A DNA stretch of 64,000 bases from Zymoseptoria tritici IPO323 (GCF_000219625.1 NC_018215.1:1550001-1614000); one strand, 5' to 3'; positions 46,431 to 58,893 are shown, numbered from the stretch's first letter. Made by a program: numbers and translations. The notes: a model not told the origin generated them from the letters alone.

Positions 46431-48050
46431 TATTTGGCACAAGCCATGCCGTGTCGAATTTAATGTGCGTCAGCTTAACGACTGTACTAAAGGGGCTACT
46501 ATTGATATATGGCCTAAGCTCGTGCGAGCAAGCGCAGCTATGTTGTTGTCTAAAGTCACCGGTGCACACCGGTACGTTCTTAGGCTTCATTTTCTTATGC
46601 TGCTTGTATAGCTGGATCTACTAAATAATTAATTTAAGGGCGTCCTTATGCACTACCTTCCGCACCCTCCGCTAGAAGGGGTTCGTTCTAAACGGATTAG
46701 ACGACGTCTGTTGCACCTTTGTAAGTGAATGTCTGTAGCGGTCGAGCTAGTGCTCGTAATAGGGCTCTATAGTGTTAAAGAAGCTAAAGAGGTCCTTGCG
46801 TGCAGACCGGAGCTACGCCTTTAAGCAGCTATGCGAGCCCTTACATAGTAAGGTTGTTGTGATGCCATATGTCCGGTAACCCTTCGTCTACGCCTTTACG
46901 TAGTACTTCTTATGTAGCTACTATTGCTCGACGAGATACACGTTGTAGAGGTAGAGCCATATCCCCTTCTTAGCTAGTGTTAGTAGCGTGCGCTCGTCCG
47001 TAAAGGGGTTAATAATATCCTTGTTAGCTCTAGCCCTGTGAGCAATATAAGCCTCGTCGAACGCCTTTGGTATGTTAGCTCGGATACACGCTCTATAGCC
47101 ATCTAGCCACTTCTTAGTTACCTTCTTGCGTGCAGTCGTCGCCTTCTCGTTGCTTCTAGGCGGTGGAGGTATAGCAAGCCTGCTAAACTTAGTATCTGCG
47201 TAGCTCTGAACGGCGGTGTTTATGTGCTATATACATAGATAATGCGGCACACGAGGGAATACAGACTCGAAGGAATTTATCAGGGCTCTGTTACGGTCGT
47301 AAACGACTATTAAGGGCTTATTAATGCTATTCTCTTCTATGCAACGCTTAATCTGCTGCTATGCCTATAGATATCCTTCCTTAGTCTCGCTCGGCATAAA
47401 CACATAGAGCACAGGGAGGTATATGCCGGTGCGAGTCCGCACTACGAGAGCGAGCAATAGTATACCGTAGACGATAACCTTATAGGTGCAGTCTACGAGC
47501 TATACGTCGTTGTTCTTCTTCTATATCGCTAGCATCTCCGGATGAGCGAATACTAGTACATCGAGCGTCTTAGTAACCGGATTCTTAAGCGGTTTATGCT
47601 AGAAGCGTTCGTCCTTTAGAGTCTAAATAACCCTCTATGTTGCGGTTAAGTTTACGAGCTTGTTACTACGCACCTTCCGCTATACGTTGTATATGTCGGT
47701 GAGGACGATGTCGTAGTGTTAGCCGTCTTGTAGAAGAAACCTCCGCTTATATTAATATCGCACTTCCTTAGCTAATAAACTAGCCTTCCGTAAGTCTGTA
47801 AGAAAGTCGATAAGCTCCTTACTACGAGTACGGTAGCGGTGTTAAGGCAGTCCTATTACATCGGCACTAGGGTAGTTGTAAACTAGCTTCCTTCCAAGAC
47901 TGATCTTCTACTTAGTTAGCGACTCCTTGTTTACTATAGCGACTGTTATTGCTATAGAGCAGCCTGTCTTCTTTAACCCCCTTGTACGCTAAGGATCGAT
48001 GCCAGCCGCCTTCTGTTTCTCCTTCCTTTGTACTATATGCCGGTTACTAG
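46430..48050 (-). pseudogene. MULE transposase, RIP-damaged
   Basis: Minus-strand frame with the MULE transposase core: VDCTYKVIVYGILLLALVV (first Asp region, about 47,440-47,500), MPSETKEGYL, then INKPLIVVYDRNRAL (second Asp region, about 47,290-47,330) and FPRVPHYLCI.HI (about 47,220-47,260), which matches the conserved FP...h.lC.WHi block of MURA proteins. Both acidic positions visible here are kept. TAG codons mark lost Trp/Gln. The N terminus near 48,050 is uncertain. The C-terminal part reaches about 46,600 with Lys/Arg/Tyr-rich sequence; a SWIM zinc finger was not recognised. Confidence 0.85.
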
Positions 48051-48749
48051 CGCCCTTAGAGCAGATCTAGCGCTAAGCGATATCGACACTATTGTGCTTT
48101 ACGGGCCCGCTCGGTCTGGAGACCTCGTAGCTATGCTGCTTAGCATGGCTAATAAGGTATTCCTCGGCCTTGTTTATAGTAGGAAAGAGTCGACTAATAT
48201 CCGGTGTAGGAATAGTATTAAAATAAGCTATGTTGGGCTGATTTTTACCGTCCAAAACCCTCCTTGTTACATTAACTTCTCGTCTACCGGCGGCGTTAGC
48301 TATTACCGCGACATTAACCTTACGCATACCGGCAGCGGTGTCTATTACTTCGACATTATTAGCCGCTCTAGCGCTATTAACACTATTACTTCTATCATCT
48401 TTAACACGCTAACTAAGACCTTTGTAGATACTAGCCGCGCGCGCGCGATCCTTACGCTCCTTTAACACCTCTTCCTTCTCCTATAGCTCTAGCATATCGA
48501 ACTCCTCCTGCGGCATATTACTATTATCCTTATCCTTATCCTTATTAAGAAACGCGCGTTCGTAGGTGGACGGCGGCGCGGCGGTGGAGCTAGCTATGGC
48601 GGTAGAGCTAGCGGTGGCGGCGGATACAGCGGAAATAATAGGAGGCATAGTATACCACGGCGACGACGAGGGCGTAGGACAGCGATCAGAAACTGTCTAT
48701 TATCACTGCAAAAACAGGTGAGGAACGCGACACGCGTGGATGCCAGTCC

Positions 48750-48810
48750 CGTGCACGTGACTGGCAAAAGCGTCAATTACGGAAATCAAAAGCGTCAATT
48801 ATCGACGAGG
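48750..48810 (-). repeat. Right TIR of the MULE
   Basis: 61-bp inverted partner of 45,326-45,386, followed by the ggtgcaacg duplication at 48,811-48,819. Confidence 0.97.
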
Positions 48811-48819
48811 GGTGCAACG

Positions 48820-49939
48820 TTCGATGAGCTTCAATGTCTCATCTCGGCTGGCTGAAGGTCCGGTCACCGCCTTGCACACGACAGCCAAAGGTCTTCATCC
48901 CGCTGGCGTGCTCCCCATCGCCTGATGAACATGGACCATATCGGTGACAGGAGGTACTCAGGCAATGGCATTGCAGGGCAGGAATGGCGGAGGGATCTAC
49001 GCCTGGGGGAAGGAAATTCGTCTTACCATCAGGCACATCCGCATGGCCTCTCGTTGGTGGAGAATCTGCCCACCTTCAGATTGTGACTCGTTGTCAGACA
49101 GTCACGCCAGACAGTCACGCGCATCGGGGACAGTCACACCATCGGGCACCGTCAAAGCTTACATCCTGCGACGTGTGCAAACCATATTCATTGGAGCGCA
49201 TCAAGACTGGGGTTGCTGAAGATATGCATTCCCGGAACCGTACGTGCTCGAAGATCTGTAGCCGCTGAAGAGAGCATCGAATGGATCCCGTGTATTCAGC
49301 GCTGCAGATGGACACTACGTCCCAATGGCATGAATTGACGGTCCGACGAACAGCCCAGGGTCGTGAGACAACCTCTCCGAGTCGCAGAACCTAGCGATTT
49401 GCACGTACCATCATCGACCAGGTACAGAGATGGATGGATCGAAAGCTCGGTCTATGAGTTCACTCTACGAAGGAGAGTTCCTAACAAGCTTGGATGCGTT
49501 GAATTGAAGCTTGTTAAACTACGAGCAGCATAACCCTGCGCTGTCAAATGACAGCGCAGGAAGATGAGGAAGATGCCCAACATAGTGACTCACCCAGGCA
49601 GAACAGACACGTTGGCAGGACCATACCATGTCCGCTGTTCCCCAGAACGCGGAGGTGATCCTCCATGAAGCAATATAGTCGGATTGAAATCGAGGGACTC
49701 GCCATGATCTCGCCAGGAGTCGTTCGAGCGTATACCACAGATTCCCGTATGTATGAGACAGTCCCTCTCAGCACTCCGGGATGTCGACAAAGTCCAGATC
49801 TCTCGCACATCAGAAAGGTCGTCGGTGGAATAATAGAACATATTTATCGTCTCATTTCCTGTCCGAATCGACACAAGGTGGTTAGCGTAGTGATTAAACC
49901 TCCGGTCCATGAATGGCGTGAACTCACCTTATTTGACGC
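48820..49939. other. Host sequence without recognised gene
   Basis: Normal base composition, no RIP. Several overlapping open frames of 65-106 codons occur on both strands, but none has a recognisable domain or clear coding advantage. It may be intergenic DNA. Confidence 0.5.
49535..49560. other. Perfect 11-bp hairpin in host DNA
   Basis: cctgcgctgtc and its exact inverted copy gacagcgcagg around a 4-base aaat loop. It could be a terminator-like RNA hairpin, a protein-binding palindrome or chance; no gene ends just before it. Confidence 0.7.
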
Positions 49940-50795
49940 TTAACCTCGTGTGGTAATCCGGTGCGGTGATCTAGTAACACCTCTAACTACGCTAGTCGGA
50001 CGACTAACTAGCTCGTTAGCGCCGCAATAGGAATAGTAGATGTTGTTGCCGCTAGAGCCGGAAGGTTGTATGTATGTCGTATCGTTTACGCGTTACGTTA
50101 GCGTTCTCGTACACCCTTACTAATACTAATACTAGTACTACTATGTGCTCGCAATACAATTAGTTCGGCCCTTAAGCGGCTTACTATAGCGACTCGTTAT
50201 TATAAGGGCAGCGGACGATACTACTATTGCCCCCCTCGGTCTACTACGGCGACGTCCTTATTAGTAATACGTTTACCGGCTCGAGCCCTTTAGAGCGGCG
50301 TTAGCAAGGGCAGCAACACTATACCCTCGAGCAGCAGCGCGCCTTCGAGCAGCAGCGCGCCTTCGAGCAATAGCGGCAATAGTAAGGATATCGCTACGAG
50401 TAGCTACGGCCGAGCTATTATAAATACTATTAAGTCTAGTATATGCTATTACGCTATAAGGAGCATAATAGCGTTATAACACTAGTAGGGCCTACGATTC
50501 GTATAGACTCGAGTCTATTGCTATAGCCGCGACACTAATACTAGCCTATCGCTTACTAGCCTATCGCTTACCGGCTAGTCGTAGAGCTAGTCGTAGTGCC
50601 GGTTAAAGGAAGCTCGGCTAAGCTAGTAGTGCTTATGTCGGATAATTCCTAGGTAATAATAACGCCGGGTCCGAGGTAGAAGTAGGAGGTAGAGGTAATA
50701 GATACGAGCAATCCGGACGAGGAAGATAATAGCAATAGATTACTAGTTAAAATGCCGAAGATTAGTTAACGTAGAGCGGTGCTTAAGAAGCTAGA

Positions 50796-50808
50796 GTAGT
50801 AGCGTATT
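50796..50808 (+). repeat. Target site duplication of LINE C, left copy
   Basis: gtagtagcgtatt, repeated at 56,391-56,403. The first two bases may belong to the LINE 5' end, so the duplication is 11-13 bp. Confidence 0.88.
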
Positions 50809-51019
50809 GTTTGTTGTTTGTTTGTTTGTTTGTTTGTTCCATTTACGTCCTATAGGAGTCTATAACTATGTAGGACGGCTGTCTCGCGATAGCAGTCTAT
50901 CTATGTACAATCGTTGTTCTCTTGTATCTCTTAACCTTAGGGAAAGACCCGTGCCTAGGATAGTAGTAAGCTAGTATCGAAGGACTTTAAAGAAAGACAA
51001 ATAAGGAAAAGTAAAAGGA

Positions 51020-54000
51020 GTGTAGGCTAGACGGTCTCGTCTTCGCCTCTTGCTAGGTGCTAGGACCTAGAAGCAATCTTTATATCCGAGAGAAAGGTAG
51101 TAAGGTGTTTCCGGAGTTCCTTATCTTCTACTATTTCTAGTAGAGATTGTGCTTATCGTAGCGGTAGTAGCCTAAATACATCGTAGATAGAGTAGCTACA
51201 TACGAGGTGTTCTGCTGTTTCTCGTCGTCCGCAAGGGTAGTCTAGCGTCGTTACGTGTCTAAAGCGATAGAGATAGGACTTTAGGTATCCGTGTCCTAAT
51301 AGGATAGTATAGAAGGCACTAGTTAAAGCGCGTCTTCCTCCTATTCTATATTTTCCTAGCGAGCTCTATAGAAATCGACTAAGGTAGCTATTTATATTCC
51401 TAGGTACCTTATTAATCTCCCGTTGTCTTACTATTTCGTATCGGGTTTTCTAGACGCTAAAGAGATCGTCTTTTGCGTAGTTAGCCCTCTCGTATTCTAC
51501 GAAATGCTTGTATTGTCGGAGTCGATAATAGAGTAGTTGTATCTATATTCTCTATCGTTTTTACGGAAGTATCTCTCTCGAGTCCTCGTATCGGACTTCT
51601 CGCGTATCCGAAGGCGCGCTTTAGATAGCGAGTCTTACGGGGTAGTTTTCGGGTAGCTTTACTATACGTAGAGAGTATAAAATTAACTATCTCTCTAGGC
51701 GTAGATCCGGGGGGAAGAGATTTAACTCTACTTCGGATAGGACGTTTAGGGCGGTACGGAAAACGCCTAGGATCTTTCTATAAGCTTTACTTTATAGAGA
51801 TACTAGAGGTTTTATGCTCTTTTTCGACTGCTACTAAACCGGGGCCCCGTAGTCTACTATTATAGTAATGTAGGCTAGGTAGATCTTTCTTAACGATATA
51901 GAAGATAGACCGCGTTTAGTATTTACTAGTCTTTCTAATTAATAGAATGCTGCTTATGCTTATGCCGATCTTATTATAATATACTCCTTAAAAGTAAGAC
52001 CGGCGTCTAGCTAAATCCTAAGCTACCTTATCGCTTTCTTTACTAGGCGAATAATATTGCTATTTAGAAGAATTACTAGGCAATCGGACCCTTTCCCTTT
52101 CGAGAAGTGTACTAGGTCTGTCTTTGCTAGGTCGAAAGTAATTAAGTTCTTCTTTCCTAGGTCTATTAGCCTTCTTACCTTACGTTCTAGTACCTTAGAG
52201 TTCTTCTTAAGGGACGTAGACGAGGTAGATAGTCTAATATCGTCGACGTAGGAACTAGGAGTAACTCCTTATAGCGAGAAGAATATGTCGCGCGTATAAA
52301 TAAAAAAGAGGATAGGAGATATCGGGCTACCTTACGAAACGCCGATCTCTACATCCTAGAATTCCTATATCTATCCGTCGAATACTATTCATAGGCGTCT
52401 ATTACTTATAAACAACTAAACCTAATATATAAGGCTATACAGAAGCCTTAACTAGATTATTATTCTTAATAGTCGGTTCTTTATAACGTAGTCGTATGCT
52501 CCTCTTACGTCGAGGAAGATAACCGAAGTCTTCTTTTTCTTTCTTCGATTCTCCTCGATTTCATTTATTAAGAGAAGTACCGTATCGATAGCCGATTTCT
52601 TCTTTCGCCCTCCTAACTACGAGTTATATAGAAGGGGCTTCGTCTCTACGATAATCCCTAGGCGTTTTGCGAGTATTCTCTCGCTAATCTTACTAAGATA
52701 GTTTAGGAGAGAGATAACTTAGTAGGCCTTAAGGACCGAATAGTCTAGTTTTCCCGACTTTGCTAGAACTACGCCTGTCGCAACTTTCTAGTATCGGGGG
52801 TAGTGTCCTTCGTCGAGTAGCCTACTATATATACGTAGAAAGGTAATAGGAATAGCGCTGTACGCTTTACTAATAATAGCTTACGTAATACCGTCTAGGC
52901 CCGGCGTTTTTCCTTTTACTATCTTCGTACTATAGGCGGTAGTAAGTTCCTCTTCGGTTAGCGTAGTCTAGCCCTAATCCCTAGCTATATACGCTTCCTA
53001 ATAGCTAGGTAGAGGTTCCTCGGTAGGAGGGCGCGGAAATAAGGCTTCGGAGAAGGCCTTACATTTCCCCTCGAAAGAATCTTCGTTATTTATTATAGGT
53101 ATCTATCTTCGGCTGCTATTCCTAGTATAGGATATAGCTTTAAAGATAGATTTCGAGTCTTCTTTTTTGAGGAAAGCGTTCTAGTAGTTCTTCTTAGCTG
53201 TTTTAATAGCTTAGAAGTACTCGTTTCTCACTTTCGTATACGCCTCTTTCTCGTCTAGCGTCGGCGTACGTCTATAGGTAAAGGTCTGTCTATATGTTCT
53301 AGACATTGTACGGCGTAGTGTACGTAGCTTTCTATTCTACTAAGGTTTTGCGTAGGCGTATACTACTTTCTCTAGGATTGCTCCCCGCATCGATTTGGTA
53401 ATATACGAGGTAAAGGAGTCTACAATGTCGTTAAGGGAGTTCGTATAGTTAATAGACGTTACCTTGCTTATTAGGAGATCTGTAAACAGTTCCTAATCCG
53501 CGGAAGCTATATCTAGAACTACTTTCTTCTATTAGGCTCGATCTTGCGCGCTAATAAGGTCTATAGATATAGCCTTATAGTCTAAGCCTATCGGAATTGT
53601 TCTCTAGTCGATTTCTTTCGTAGATAAGGATCCTCTTATAAACGTAAGGTCTAGGACCGACTCTGCGTCTAGGTGCGGCCTATAGAAGGTCCCGACACCT
53701 ATTGTATTATATAGAGTAAAGCCCTAGTCTTCTATCTACTTTATAAATTCGCGGGCACTAGTAGTATCCTTTCCCTTTAGATCCTAGGACGGGTATCTAA
53801 GGTTAAAGTCTCCTACTAGTAGAGTGTTTAGAAGGAACGTGTTACGTAGAGGGTAGAGGCTTCTCTCTATTATTCGTCGGTTTTGCGGGTTCTTAGTATC
53901 CCGAAGGTCCTTCTCGTTATAGAGATTAACTATCTAGATCTTATTGCCCTTTTTGTCTAAAATAACAAAGGAAAGTATGTCGCTATCGTCTAATAAAATA

Positions 54001-54370
54001 GGAGAGATATTAACGTTAAGTCTTATACTAATATATAGTATTGTTCTTAGCCGGATCGTCGAATCCGTAGTCGTTAGGAATAGCTAGTTATAATCCCGGT
54101 ATGCGATAGATCTTGTCTCTTTGTAGCCTATTATCGGGTCTTCTATAGTCTACGGTTCTTAGACTAGTAGAAGGTCGGCTTTCTACTTAACCGCGACGTC
54201 TAAGGTAGACTCTATAGCCTCGATAGATTAGTTAAGATTAACGTAGAAAATCCGTAGAGAGTATTCTAATATATAGAACGTTCTAGGGGCCTCCCTTTCT
54301 ATTATATACGATCCTTCGCCTTCTCGACTCTTAGGCTGTCTACGCCTACGTATAGACGGTTTTAAATAGC
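51020..54370 (-). pseudogene. LINE C ORF2 (endonuclease, reverse transcriptase, RNase H), RIP-decayed
   Basis: Same domain order as in LINE B: endonuclease region from about 54,250 (the QEPW-type box at about 54,142-54,156, altered), reverse transcriptase with GVP.GSPISP near 52,330-52,355 and the intact YVDD at 52,239-52,250, RNase H region and a Cys/His tail near 51,200. Gln and Trp codons are replaced by stops. Confidence 0.82.
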
Positions 54371-54379
54371 CCTTTTTGC

Positions 54380-55432
54380 CTCCTCCTCGGTAGCAAAACC
54401 TACTAGAACTGTCGCCTTAGTAAGAGTCCTTCTTCTCTTTTTGTTTGTTAGCTAAATCGGGGTGCCTGCGAGTTTAAGACCTCTATTAAAGGTCTTAATT
54501 TCTTGTTAAATATCCTATAGGCCCGTTAGTGTATTAAAGTTCGCAGTCGAGACGCTATAGACTACGACCTTATACTAGAGAGAGTCCTCTATTACCTATA
54601 CCTCGCCTACGATATCGGTAACCTTAATAAGGCTATCGATCGTTTGTTAGCGGGCTTTCTCTGTTACAAAGTTTAGGACAATATTACCCTAAACTAATTT
54701 CTTTATCGTAAGGATAGCTAGCTCTTAGTCTTCGCCTTTAAGAGCGTTGTTAATTTTGTCTCGGGTTGCGATCTAGTCGAGTTCCTTCTCTTTATCCTTT
54801 AGTACAAGGATAAGAGGTATCGGTTCTACTTGTTCTTTCGGCTTGCTAGCCCTCTAGGAGACGGTCGTCTACTATTGTTATTATTATTATTATTATTATA
54901 TTGTCTTTATTATCGAGGAGGTAGAGGTAAAGGTAGCGGATCCGCTATCTCCCTTAATAACGTCTACGAAAGTAGGCTTCTTCGCCTATGCTACTAGTTT
55001 CTTTATTATCGTTTCTAGGTTCGAGACTTACTTTGCGAGGATTTAGGCCGTTATCCTAAAGTCTATATGCTTAGTAAAGTGCTAAAAGACTTCGAGAAGG
55101 TCGAGAACCTAGGTTTGTTCTTCTAGAATCCTGCCTAGATCCCCTGCTACTTCGATTAGTAGCTGTCGGGCTTGTAGGATCTTCTCGTTTACGGGTGTAT
55201 AAGAGAGTATTTATTTCTTTCCGAGAGAAGGGCTACGAGTTAGGGAGCTATTAAATTCGAAGGGGTTTTGCCTTTTCCTAGGTAGGAAAGGAATGCTAGT
55301 TCTTTTTAGTAATTCCTTCGGCAACGATAGGGTTTTAAGAGACTTAAACGTAACTTCCTCGTCCCCTCTAGCCGTAGCTTTTAGAGTCTAAGGGGCTAAG
55401 CTTACGTCTGTTATTTCCGTCTTAGTCGACAT
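54380..55432 (-). pseudogene. LINE C ORF1, RIP-decayed
   Basis: Counterpart of LINE B ORF1, starting at the ATG at 55,432 and followed by the same Leu/Lys-rich sequence and the tta run (about 54,878-54,898). No zinc knuckle seen. Confidence 0.62.
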
Positions 55433-57649
55433 TGTCTTATTATTATTGTTTGTTATTTAAAAAGAGGCTTAGTAGTCTTACGCCGAGAGGGCTACTTGTT
55501 CGTCTCTATTTCTAATCGCGTTCGGGTCCTAGCCTACTTACGATACTAGGGCACTCTTCTCCCTACTATACAAAGTAGGAGTATAAAAGAAGGTATACTT
55601 TAAAGAGGAGAGAAGAGATATATAAATATACCTCTACTTCTAGGAAGTACTCTAGCCTATAGTAATATACGTCTTTATAATAGGCTTTAAAGGCGTTCTA
55701 TAGGTAGCCGTAGTAGGTTCGGGATAACCTTTATCTCTAGGGAAAGGTAGGCCTATACTCTATATAGAGTATCTAGCTATATAGCTAGTATTACTACTCT
55801 TATCCCTAGAGGTGCAAATTCGTCCTTACTAAACTATACTACTCCTTTAGCTTCCTCTCTCGGCGGCGTAGGATAATAGGTAACTCTAGTATAGAGAGAA
55901 CTAAGTATATATATATGTTTATATATCCTAGGAATACTGCTCTTATTTAGCCTTTAGCTCTTTTAAAATTCGACTAAATTAGGCGTTTAATAGCTAGAAT
56001 AAAAGCTCTCGTCGAGGGCTTTTAAACGGGCTACACGGCGTCCGAATCGGCGGCGTATTAGTTGTATTGTAGTATATTAAAGTGTTATAGTATAGGTTAT
56101 AAACCTTCCTTATATAATGCCCTAAATAGGGAATATTTCGAGTATAGGGGAGGTAAGGTCGGAATAAGGTTTCGGAGGTAGGGGCCAAATCCCGGAGTTT
56201 AGGGTCCAAATTTGCACCCTAAAGGGGGCAACAAGGTAAATCTTTAAACTCTAATAGCGGCGTAGGTTTTAAGGGCAGCGGGGTAAATGCGGGTTCGTTA
56301 GAACGGCCTTAATAAGGGCTTTCGAATAGTGCGTGTTTGGTAATAATCGGGTCAATATTAGGTGTGCAATAGAAGTGCGGATGTCGATGTGTAGTAGCGT
56401 ATTAACTATACGTACGATAAGCAGATTATAGTATAGTAGACGATCTTTAATTACATAGAAGCTACTATTAAAGAGACTACTATTACTAAGTTCTTTAAGA
56501 CTATTAAGCTAGCTCTTATACGGTAGACTAATCCGCCGCATAAGACTAAAGTCTTACAAAGAACGGTGCTCGGTAACGCTACTCGTAAGGGCTAGGTCCG
56601 AGAGTATAAGGATCTTATAAAGCGCTATGTTATCGGCACTAGTAGGCTAGAGTCTTAGGCTTACTAGTTTTGTAGCTAGTAGATCGAGCTTATAAAGCGA
56701 CGGAAGGAGTATTAGGACCGGAAGTCGAAGAGCGAACAGTAGCTAAAGGAGGAAGACGAGTATAAGGAGCGTTACCGGACGCGGTCGTTAAAGAGGGCTC
56801 GCGATCGAGTAGATAGTAGGGATAAGGCCGGCGAGGCTAAGGATAGTAAGGATCGTAAGAAGTCTACTAAGGTTTAGTTAATACCGGATAGTCGCCCTAG
56901 AGGTAAACGTAAGTTAGTAAAGAAGGCTAAAGAAGAAGACCGTCGAATCCGAGCTAATGCTACTACTACTATTAATAGCGTAAACGCGTAGATAGCTAAG
57001 GATCGTAAGGCTAATACTAAGGCATAGAAGAACATAATAGAGGTACTAAATAGGCTCGTAACGATGCCGGCGAACGACGCTACTGTTAAAGGCTTATCGA
57101 AGAAGGTAGATATATTAATAGAAGTAGTAAGTAAGCTCGTCGAGAAGGAAGTAAGGTAAGGTACGCGGTTACTTAATTTGTAAGTAATATTAGTCGAGTG
57201 TTGCTAGAGATTTGGACGTTATAGTAGTTTTTTAGCTATTACGAGGAGGAGTTCGGAAATCTAGCGTTTAAAAACACCTTTACTAAAATTTATAGTATAG
57301 CTACTAAAAACAGCGCTAAGAACTTAAACTTTAGACTTACCGACTCCTCTACGCAACTCGAATGCAATTAAATATAAAAAAGTGCAATATATCGTTCTCT
57401 ACCTATCCTTTTAGACCCCTAAATATACTAAAAGTCGAATATTCCTTTCTACCGCGGAGAACCTCCTTTTTTAATATAACAACGACGATACTACTACCCC
57501 TTCTACCGCCCCTTCTACCGCCGCCCTTAGTCCTATCGATATGCACCGAGGTAATCTTTAAGAGACGGAGGTGCGTATATAAACGTAGCCTAATATACGC
57601 TCTTAGCTCCGTCCTCGTATCTTATATATTAGATGTAGTTCTACAATAA

Positions 57650-58850
57650 CATCGATACTAAGCGGTAGGCTAAGTAAGGCTAGCACTCGCTTCTAATATT
57701 AGAGCCCTCGTTTACGTATCCGAAGAGCTTCTAATTCGTACTAAAAGTATACTCTACGTATATCCGAGCCTACGAGTATAGGAAGTTAGCGCGCTACTAA
57801 TTGCGACTTAGATAGATATAGCTACCTACTACTGCCGCCTATAGCTCGATAATAGTATAACAACTACGGTATGCACTATTACTATATATGTATATCTCGC
57901 CCTCCGCTCGGCCCTCGAATAACCTCCTTAACCTCCTTTCTACGCCGGAATCTACGAACATCTAGAAGTTATTCTTAGGCCTAAGGAACGGCTAAGAGGC
58001 ATGCACAATTAGACTATCCGGTGCTACTATTGCTTAGAACTTCTTGCTATAGTCCTTGTAATAGCTAGTATAACACTCCCTCTGTCGCTAATAGTTACTA
58101 GGCCGTACGAAGTCGAAGAACGTACTATTAATAAAGGCCTATACGTCCTTAAACCCTACACCTCTATAATACCGCTTATACCTCTTTAGCGTAGCGATGT
58201 TACGTAGCGGCGGCTACTACTCTAGCATCTTACCGAATGTTTCTAATAATAGCTCTACCGTACTATTAAAGACTTAAGATATCTACGAATAAGTACGACC
58301 TATAGATAGGGCAGTATATCGAGTAGGAAACGCTATTCGAGCTAACATAAGATATAGAGCTTACTCTAGCTCTACAACATATCTATATAATCTAGAGCTA
58401 ACAAAACGTAGGCGTTTATAGCTAAGGAGCAATAGTGCTAGTCTACGTAGTTCTGCCTTCGACAGCCTTATCTTAATATAGACATTGTCGTCCTTAATAG
58501 CGTCTATCGTCTAGTAGAAATAGCTATACTTATATGTCTTCCTTTTGCTATATACCCTTACGCTACGCTATGCTCTTACGAGTGCTAATGCCTTATTCTT
58601 AGCCGCTCTTATTATAGCTAGTATAGTCTACAACAACCTCCTTCTGCGAGCCCTCGCGCGAGCCCTATACATCTACATCTACAATACTACAACCGCAATA
58701 GCTAGCCGACGTCGATTATCTATAGATCTAGTGAATTTACGACTCTACGAGCGACAACGCGAGCGACAACATAACCTTAAGGACGACGCGACGAATACAC
58801 GCTACTACCGGCATTACTATATCGAGCAAGCGTAAACGACAACCGAGGCA
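57650..58850 (-). pseudogene. Transposase of DNA transposon B, RIP-decayed
   Basis: Minus-strand frame with a helical N-terminal region, then TFFDFVRPSN (normally a DGT...RP block; the leading Asp is now Asn), a QR.CY..YYKDY block, FAIVAPDSLIVHA-like sequence, SGVERRLRRLFEGRAE (about 57,920-57,960) and IYIYSNSAY, which corresponds to a ylYGDPAY box with Asp changed to Asn. This is the DDE_Tnp_4-type endonuclease seen in Harbinger/ISL2EU-like fungal transposons. Both recognisable catalytic Asp positions have been changed to Asn by G-to-A RIP changes, so the enzyme is dead even apart from its stops. Confidence 0.72.
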
Positions 58851-58893
58851 ATAAATAAGGTTAACGACTAATAGTAAGCCGGCACCCCCTTAA

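Larger units (their letters stand above)
45326..48810 (-). mobile_element. MULE / Mutator-like DNA transposon
   Basis: A 3,485-bp element with identical 61-bp terminal inverted repeats (45,326-45,386; 48,750-48,810), beginning CCTCGTCGATAATTGACGC. It is flanked by the 9-bp duplication ggtgcaacg (45,317-45,325; 48,811-48,819), the duplication length of Mutator-like elements. A minus-strand MULE transposase lies inside. Each TIR contains aattgacgcttttg twice. RIP is present inside but light, and the TIRs are untouched, so it is probably younger or less affected than the surrounding elements. Confidence 0.95.
50809..56390 (-). mobile_element. LINE copy C (full length, Tad1/I-like)
   Basis: A complete 5.58-kb copy, minus orientation, collinear along its whole length with LINE B. 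It has a tail of GTTT units at 50,809-50,838, YVDD at 52,239-52,250, an ORF1 ATG at 55,432 and its 5' end at 56,390. It is flanked by an 11-13 bp duplication. RIP has hit it independently of copy B, so sites mutated in one copy are sometimes unmutated in the other. Confidence 0.95.
50010..57160 (+). pseudogene. Accessory frame of transposon B, interrupted by LINE C
   Basis: Plus-strand coding-like sequence in two parts, about 50,010-50,808 and 56,404-57,160. Part one has Gln/Ala-rich and Pro/Val-rich stretches. A direct repeat encodes LEQQRAFEQQRAFE-type sequence (about 50,325-50,375). Part two is highly charged (Lys/Arg/Glu), with a probable coiled coil near 56,690-56,960. The LINE C target duplication lies between them. 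Such proteins accompany Harbinger-type transposases as DNA-binding partners, but I recognise no domain. Confidence 0.5.
49944..58889 (-). mobile_element. DDE transposon B (Harbinger/ISL2EU-like), interrupted by LINE C; ends approximate
   Basis: A RIP-affected block of about 3.3 kb without the LINE, bounded by clean host DNA. It has a minus-strand DDE transposase at the right and a convergent charged, Gln-rich plus-strand frame at the left, the same two-gene layout as Harbinger A. ttaa occurs at 49,940-49,943 and 58,890-58,893, exactly where the composition changes, and may be the target duplication. I could not align convincing terminal inverted repeats, so the ends and the superfamily are not certain. 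Confidence 0.6.

Noticed and set aside
48028..48465. 145-codon plus-strand open frame inside the MULE
   Set aside because: Lies opposite to the transposase N-terminal region, overlaps a minus-strand frame, and has no recognisable domain.
58545..58835. 96-codon plus-strand open frame
   Set aside because: Antisense shadow of the N-terminal part of the transposon B transposase.
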